A DNA stretch of 64,000 bases from an uncultured Pelagibacteraceae bacterium (GTDB lineage: Bacteria; Pseudomonadota; Alphaproteobacteria; Pelagibacterales; Pelagibacteraceae). Under the pieces are notes generated by a model. That model was not told the origin of the DNA. It did no database searches and worked only from the letters and a program-made list of their open reading frames with translations. Shown in pieces: positions 59,209 to 64,000 of this stretch (within the stretch, counting starts at the first letter, position 1; every line of letters begins with the position of its first letter). Both the position numbers and the translations under genes were made by a program. The stretch covers positions 18,160-82,159 of the forward strand of contig CACOPK010000003.1 in assembly GCA_902629075.1 (NCBI GenBank), in the 5' to 3' direction.

Positions 59209-61761
59209 ATGAAAAAAATTGTTATAACAGGTGGTCTAGGCTATATAGGTACAGAACTTTGCAAAATATATTCTGGGCATAGTTGGAATGACCAAATTAC
59301 TGTAATAGATAATAGATTTATATCTGAAAGAGTTAATCAAATTAGAAACTGGAATATGGAATTTGTTCATGGCGATATATTGGATAAAGATTTAATAAAA
59401 AAATATTGCGAAGGAGCTGATATTGTTCATCATTTAGCAGGGATTACTTCAGTTCCAAGGGTAAAAAGTGAGGCAGATGAAGAAGAGGAAAAAAAAATTG
59501 AAGAAGTTGCAGTAGTTGGCACACAGAATATTTTAGACGTAATTAGCGATAAGTGTAAAATAATTTTACCTTCTTCACATGTAGTTTACGAAAGTATTAA
59601 AGAAATAAAAAAAAATATTGATGAAAATGATGAAACTTGTCCAAGACTTTCATATGGAAAATCAAAAGATTATAATGAGAAACAATTAAAATCTTCGGGA
59701 AAAAATTATATTATATTAAGACTTGGATCTGTATATGGATATTCTAGTGACACTACTCGTTTAGATATAATGACAAATCTTTTTTCTAAGATTGCATCTC
59801 AAGATGGGAAATTAAAACTTTTTGCTGGTGGAAGACAAATTAAAAGTTTAGTACCTGTAATTGATGTTGCACGTTGTTTTAAATTCATGGAAGAAAGATA
59901 TGATTTATCAAAAGAACTTTTTAATTTAACAAAGGATACTGTCACAGTAAAAGATGTTGCAGAAATTTGTAAAAAATATAACCCAAAAATTGAATTAAAA
60001 GAGACAAACGACGAGGTTCCTAATATGGGCTTCTCTCTTTCAAATAAAAAACTTCTAAATACAGGTTTTAAGTTTCTTTATGGCTTAGATGAGAGCATTA
60101 AAGAAATGATTACAAAATGGTCTAAACAGAATTTAATTAAAGAATTAGAACATGTTAAAGATGGTTCTAATGAATACATAGATAAAAGAGGAAAAATAAG
60201 CAATTTTGAACTAACTGAGCCAATAAATATGGTAGGTCTTATAGACTCAAAAAGAGGTACAATAAGAGCTAATCATTATCATCCCCAACAAGAACAAAAA
60301 TGTCTTTTTACTAAGGGGCAAATAATTGAAATCTTTCAGGATATATTAAATCCAAATTCTCCAAAAATAACTCAAGTTGTAAATGAAGGACAAATCTCAA
60401 TAATAAAACCGAACGTAGCACATACAATGGTCTTTTCTAAAGATACTACATTTTTAAACTTGGTAAGAGGTGAAAGAGAACATGAAAATTATGGAATTAC
60501 ACACACAATCAAACATGTTTTTGTAGATGAGAAGGAAAAAGAATTATTATTAAGTTGTTATAAATTTGAATGTAGATCGTGTGGTAATGAAAAATTAAAA
60601 AGAGTTATATCTTTAGGATATCAACCCTTGGCAAATAATCTTTTAAATAAAAAGACCGAAAAAGCTGAGCTCTATCCTCTAGAGGTCAATTATTGTAATA
60701 AGTGTCATAATTGTCAGCTATCGGTAGCAGTTGATCCAAAAAAAATGTTTTCAAATTATTTATATACCTCTTCAACTTCTAAAAGTTTTAGAGATCATTT
60801 TTCTAACGCCTCTAAAAAGTATATTACAGAATTTAGGCTTAAACCAAAAAAATCTTACATCATTGATATTGGCAGCAATGATGGAGTAGCTCTAAAACCA
60901 TTTAAAGATAAAAAATTTAAAAATTTACTAGGAATAGAACCAGCTAAAAATTTAGCCAAATTAGCTAACAAAAATAAAATTAAAACGTTTAATGGTTTTT
61001 TAGAAAAGAAAAATTTAAAAAAAATAAAAAAAAATGCTGACCTTATCCTAGCCGCAAATGTTTTTGCACACTCAGACAATTTAAAAGAGATGGCCGAATG
61101 TATGCTGCATATTTTAAGCTCAAAAGGTACTATTATCATTGAAGTGCAGTATTTATTAAATACTTTAAAAGATTTAACTTTTGATAACATTTATCATGAA
61201 CATTATAATTATTGGTCATTAACGTCTTTAATTAATTTTTTTAATCAATTTAATGCAACGATTTATAAGGCCGAAAAAATAAAAACACATGGTGGATCTA
61301 TTAGAATATATATTAAAAAGGGAAAAAAAATTAAATTAGATAAAAGTATTCGTAATTTATTAAGAGAAGAGAATGATTTTGGTTTAAATGATTTTAAAAC
61401 ATATCAAAAATTTGCTGAAAAAGTTTATAAAATAAGATCAAATGTAATTGAAAATATAAATAATCTAAAAAAAAATTTTGAAACAATAATAGGTTATGGA
61501 TCACCAGCTAAAGCGACAACAGCTTTGAATTTTTTTGGAATTAAAAATCAAATAAATTATATTGTTGAAGATAATCAATTGAAGCACAATAAATTTGTCC
61601 CAGGAGTAAACATTCCAATCTATTCAAAATCTAAAATAAAAAATAAGAATAATATTTTATTAGTACTAGCTTGGAATTTCTTTGATGAAATCAAAAAAAA
61701 TAATCATAACTTAACAAAAAAATTTATTAGCATCAAAGATCTAGAAAAAGTTTTGAAATAA
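59209..61761 (+). CDS. Three-part sugar enzyme: epimerase/dehydratase, cupin and C-methyltransferase
   Basis: An 850-residue fusion. Residues 1-305 are an extended SDR epimerase/dehydratase (GGLGYIG at 8-14; Tyr149-x3-Lys153). Residues about 310-440 are a cupin (His356 and His358 in NHYHPQQEQK, His405 in PNVAHTM), like enzymes that isomerise or epimerise keto-sugars. Residues about 450-850 match sugar C-methyltransferases: zinc pairs Cys455/Cys458 and Cys496/Cys499, SAM motif IIDIGSNDG (551-559), IYHEHYNYWS (661-670) and GYGSPAKAT. Together these steps would make a methyl-branched sugar nucleotide. Confidence 0.85.
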   Translation: MKKIVITGGLGYIGTELCKIYSGHSWNDQITVIDNRFISERVNQIRNWNMEFVHGDILDKDLIKKYCEGADIVHHLAGITSVPRVKSEADEEEEKKIEEVAVVGTQNILDVISDKCKIILPSSHVVYESIKEIKKNIDENDETCPRLSYGKSKDYNEKQLKSSGKNYIILRLGSVYGYSSDTTRLDIMTNLFSKIASQDGKLKLFAGGRQIKSLVPVIDVARCFKFMEERYDLSKELFNLTKDTVTVKDVAEICKKYNPKIELKETNDEVPNMGFSLSNKKLLNTGFKFLYGLDESIKEMITKWSKQNLIKELEHVKDGSNEYIDKRGKISNFELTEPINMVGLIDSKRGTIRANHYHPQQEQKCLFTKGQIIEIFQDILNPNSPKITQVVNEGQISIIKPNVAHTMVFSKDTTFLNLVRGEREHENYGITHTIKHVFVDEKEKELLLSCYKFECRSCGNEKLKRVISLGYQPLANNLLNKKTEKAELYPLEVNYCNKCHNCQLSVAVDPKKMFSNYLYTSSTSKSFRDHFSNASKKYITEFRLKPKKSYIIDIGSNDGVALKPFKDKKFKNLLGIEPAKNLAKLANKNKIKTFNGFLEKKNLKKIKKNADLILAANVFAHSDNLKEMAECMLHILSSKGTIIIEVQYLLNTLKDLTFDNIYHEHYNYWSLTSLINFFNQFNATIYKAEKIKTHGGSIRIYIKKGKKIKLDKSIRNLLREENDFGLNDFKTYQKFAEKVYKIRSNVIENINNLKKNFETIIGYGSPAKATTALNFFGIKNQINYIVEDNQLKHNKFVPGVNIPIYSKSKIKNKNNILLVLAWNFFDEIKKNNHNLTKKFISIKDLEKVLK

Positions 61762-61764
61762 ATT

Positions 61765-61793
61765 TTGACAGTTTTTAAAAAAAATTTTTTAAG
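61765..61793 (+). promoter_or_regulatory. Candidate promoter before the GT-C membrane protein
   Basis: A perfect TTGACA (61765-61770) with a 17-base spacer and TTTAAG (61788-61793) precedes the start at 61803. The -10 box is weak; the spacer is a near-pure A/T palindrome. Confidence 0.3.
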
Positions 61794-61802
61794 AATAAAA
61801 AT

Positions 61803-63020
61803 ATGAACTTATTCAGAAACAAATTAACAGAAATTTTAATATATTTAGTTATAATTTTTTATTTACTATATTCGGGTGAAATTTATAAATATTTTGTACC
61901 AATTGGAACTTTATTGGAATTTGGTTTGTTCCGTGATTGGAAGGTTGTAATTAATGACATTTATTGTACGCAAGTAATCCAATCTGGCTGCAGGCCATTC
62001 CCATATGGACCAGCACTTTTATATTTTCCATTTCTAGAATTTTTTCGAGAATTTTATTATCAAATATTTCCAAATTTAATGGTCATATTATTTGTATTAA
62101 CAATCTCTATAATATTCAATAAATTCCACAAACAAAATAAATTTCTCATCTTTTGTATAATTTTTAGCCCTACAAGTTTGTTAGCAATTGAGAGAGGAAA
62201 TTTTGACTTACTTTTATTTTTACTTGCAATTTTAATTTGTTATAACCGATTTTTATATTTAAACCTTTTTTTGATCAGCTTCTCTTTTTTAGTAAAATTT
62301 TATCCAATAACATATTTTTTCAATATTTTTACTCATAAAAAAAAAGAGTTTATATTGGGTGTAAGATACACAGCTATTTTAACTTTTATCATAAGTTTTA
62401 TTTTTCTTTATTTTCATAAAGATATTTTCTTAGGTGCTTTTGAAACCTCAAGTAATTCAAAGTCTGGGTTTCATATGTTATTTTCTATAAAATCGACTGC
62501 AAAACTCATTAAATATTTTTTTTCTACAAATTATATCCTACTATTATTTATAACTTATCTGACATTCATCGGAATTATTTATGTATTTATAAAATACCTA
62601 AAAAAAACTGATATTTATGAAAAAATAACATTACATGATATCGAAGATAAACTTTTTTTGATCGGTACAAATACAGCATTATTTAGTTATCTAGTATTTT
62701 CTAATTATTATTATAGAGAAATTTTTTTAATTTTATCTATTCCTTTATTGATAAAAGTCCAAAATCTTTTTAAAAATAATTTATTTAGATACTTTCTATA
62801 TTTTATTATATTCCGCTATTTATTTTTACACGTTTATAATTTTTTCATTTTAGGTGAAACTTATAGTAATATTAATGGAGTTAGGGTTTTTAATGATTCT
62901 TTTTTAATTGTGTTCACCTTAAAGTCAATAATGGATTTTGTTTTAATGTGCTTTCTATCTAGTATTGTATTTTTTCAAAACTACCAAATATTTAAAACTT
63001 GTTTTAAAAGAAATGAATAA
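61803..63020 (+). CDS. Multi-pass membrane glycosyltransferase of GT-C type (GT87-like)
   Basis: A 405-residue membrane protein with about nine or ten hydrophobic segments. The block LLAIERGNFDLLLFLLAILI followed by FSFLVKFYP matches polyprenol-phosphate-mannose-dependent GT87-like enzymes (ERGNxDLL and KxxP). An Asp near the first loop (FRDWKVV) is a catalytic candidate. It probably transfers a lipid-linked sugar on the outer side of the inner membrane, completing the glycan path begun by neighbours. Confidence 0.75.
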   Translation: MNLFRNKLTEILIYLVIIFYLLYSGEIYKYFVPIGTLLEFGLFRDWKVVINDIYCTQVIQSGCRPFPYGPALLYFPFLEFFREFYYQIFPNLMVILFVLTISIIFNKFHKQNKFLIFCIIFSPTSLLAIERGNFDLLLFLLAILICYNRFLYLNLFLISFSFLVKFYPITYFFNIFTHKKKEFILGVRYTAILTFIISFIFLYFHKDIFLGAFETSSNSKSGFHMLFSIKSTAKLIKYFFSTNYILLLFITYLTFIGIIYVFIKYLKKTDIYEKITLHDIEDKLFLIGTNTALFSYLVFSNYYYREIFLILSIPLLIKVQNLFKNNLFRYFLYFIIFRYLFLHVYNFFILGETYSNINGVRVFNDSFLIVFTLKSIMDFVLMCFLSSIVFFQNYQIFKTCFKRNE

Positions 63021-63108
63021 ACTTAATTAAAAATATTTTATTTTGTGAAATTGAAATTAAAATATGTATAAATTATAAAATTTATTTTATTCCATTTCAT
63101 AAATAATT

Positions 63109-63198
63109 GGAGAGATGGCCGAGTGGTTTAAGGCGCACGCTTGGAGAGCGTGTATAGGGGTAACTCTATCGTGGGTTCGAATCCCACTCTCTCCGCCA
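63109..63198 (+). tRNA. tRNA-Ser (GGA)
   Basis: A 90-base class II tRNA. Acceptor GGAGAGA pairs with TCTCTCC, followed by G and an encoded CCA. The anticodon stem CACGC/GCGTG encloses TTGGAGA, anticodon GGA for TCC/TCT. The long variable arm (TATAGGGGTAACTCTA) and T arm (GTGGG-TTCGAAT-CCCAC) are clear. It lies inside the glycan region; tRNA-Ser genes are frequent integration sites, though no duplicated 3' end was found. Confidence 0.96.
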
Positions 63199-63268
63199 TT
63201 TCTATACGCTTTTATAAAATAAAAATTAACGCTAAGATAATTTAACTGATACATATTTATTTATTTAT

Positions 63269-64000
63269 ATGAAACTTTTTTATGTTATACCGGTTTTTAA
63301 TGATGAGAGTTCATTATTGGAGCTAATCAAAAAAATAAAAACATTAAACTCATCATATGATAATAATTTTCTGATTATAAATGATGCTTCAACAGATAAA
63401 TTTGCTCTATTATATAATGAACATAAAGTTACTGAGATTTTATTGAAAAAAAATTATGGTAGTCAAAAAGCAATTTCAATAGGATTAAACTATTTATTAA
63501 ATAATAACATTAAATTTGATTACCTAATTGTTATGGACTCTGATGGTGAAGACAAACCCGAAGATATAAATGTTCTGCTAAATGAGGCAAAAATTAAAAT
63601 AAATAATCAAATTGTTTTTGCTTCAAGAAATAAAAGACGAGAAAATTTATTTTTTAAATTTTTTTATATGCTTTATAAAATTACATTTAAAGCATTAACA
63701 GGAAAAAAAATTGATTTTGGAAACTTCAGCTGTATTCCAAAAGAAATTTTATCATCAATAATCAACATACCATTTATAGATTACCATTACTCTGCAGCAA
63801 TTTTAAAATCTGAAATAAGATATTGCACCGTATCTTGTGACAAAGGAAAAAGATATTCTGGAAAATCAAATATGAGTTTGATAAACCTAATAATACATGG
63901 CATGAAATCAATATCACTTTTTTTAAATAAAATTTTTTTAAGAATAATAATGTTGATTATTATTTTAAATGTCATTACTTTATTAATTTTTGAATTATCC
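63269..64000 (+). CDS. GT2-family glycosyltransferase (cut by the window end)
   Basis: An open frame of 244 codons runs from this ATG to the window end with no stop, so the gene is partial. The start FYVIPVFNDESSLLELI and the donor/metal site MDSDGEDKPEDI match GT2 enzymes of the dolichyl-/undecaprenyl-phosphate sugar synthase type; FGNFSCIPKEIL and KRYSGKSNMS are later blocks. A hydrophobic stretch begins at the end (IIMLIIILNVITLLIF), consistent with C-terminal membrane helices of GtrB-like enzymes. It may supply the lipid-linked sugar used by the GT-C protein. Confidence 0.85.
   Translation, partial: MKLFYVIPVFNDESSLLELIKKIKTLNSSYDNNFLIINDASTDKFALLYNEHKVTEILLKKNYGSQKAISIGLNYLLNNNIKFDYLIVMDSDGEDKPEDINVLLNEAKIKINNQIVFASRNKRRENLFFKFFYMLYKITFKALTGKKIDFGNFSCIPKEILSSIINIPFIDYHYSAAILKSEIRYCTVSCDKGKRYSGKSNMSLINLIIHGMKSISLFLNKIFLRIIMLIIILNVITLLIFELS

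Noticed and set aside
63109..63198. tRNA-Ser as an integration site of a genomic island
   Set aside because: No integrase gene and no duplicated tRNA 3' end were found in the window, so an attachment site cannot be supported.

Overview
The window looks like a chromosomal segment of a streamlined marine alphaproteobacterium of the SAR11 / Pelagibacterales type. The evidence is very high A+T content, near-zero intergenic spacing with many 1-17 nt gene overlaps, and alphaproteobacterial gene neighbourhoods (fabI-fabB-fabA next to irr; ubiB-ubiE / mutM-rpsT-dnaA; a SUV3-like helicase with fdxA and a CarD-type regulator; argH-lptM-lysA). The taxonomic call is inference from content and order; no rRNA gene is present.

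Layout. 1-2.9 kb: translation and RNA decay operon (end of infB, rbfA, rpsO, pnp). 2.9-3.6 kb: a small lipoprotein, an 18-codon membrane-peptide ORF with a strong ribosome binding site, two copies of a hairpin with an almost identical loop, and a convergent 36-residue basic ORF. 3.6-9.5 kb: fatty acid synthesis genes fabI-fabB-fabA on the minus strand, diverging from an Irr-type iron/heme regulator, katG and an Fe(II)/2-oxoglutarate oxygenase; two matching palindromes resemble Irr (ICE) boxes. 9.5-14.6 kb, minus strand: SH3-domain protein, MoeB/ThiF-like protein, dut, coaBC, ubiB, ubiE. 14.6-18.5 kb: mutM, rpsT, dnaA, dnaN. 18.5-25.2 kb: plsC-like, lysA, lptM-like, argH, HIG1-domain protein, esterase, HNH protein, coq7, dsbB, a VTT/YqaA membrane protein. 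25.2-32.1 kb: tRNA-Leu, acyl-CoA synthetase, a 27-residue Lys/Arg peptide gene, then carD, fdxA, terB-like and a SUV3-like helicase on the minus strand, a thioesterase and tRNA-Arg. 32.4-44.5 kb: aceE (with a fused lipoyl domain), aceF, a DMT transporter, uppP, gltD, gltB. 44.5-54.9 kb: hydrolase, glycosyltransferase, thrS-infC-rpmI-rplT-pheS-pheT-lepA. 54.9 kb to the end: a surface-glycan region of glycosyltransferases, an FkbM methyltransferase, an 850-residue three-part sugar enzyme, a GT-C membrane protein, tRNA-Ser and a truncated GT2 gene.

Most of the window is core metabolism and information processing. The accessory part is the glycan cluster after lepA, where the epimerase-cupin-C-methyltransferase fusion suggests a branched deoxysugar made by one polypeptide. 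Other unusual points are the lipoyl domain fused to the pyruvate dehydrogenase E1 subunit, the lysine-rich tail on CarD next to a free histone-tail-like peptide gene, the putative Irr boxes, and the repeated hairpin around 2.84 and 3.44 kb. No CRISPR array, insertion sequence or prophage was seen.
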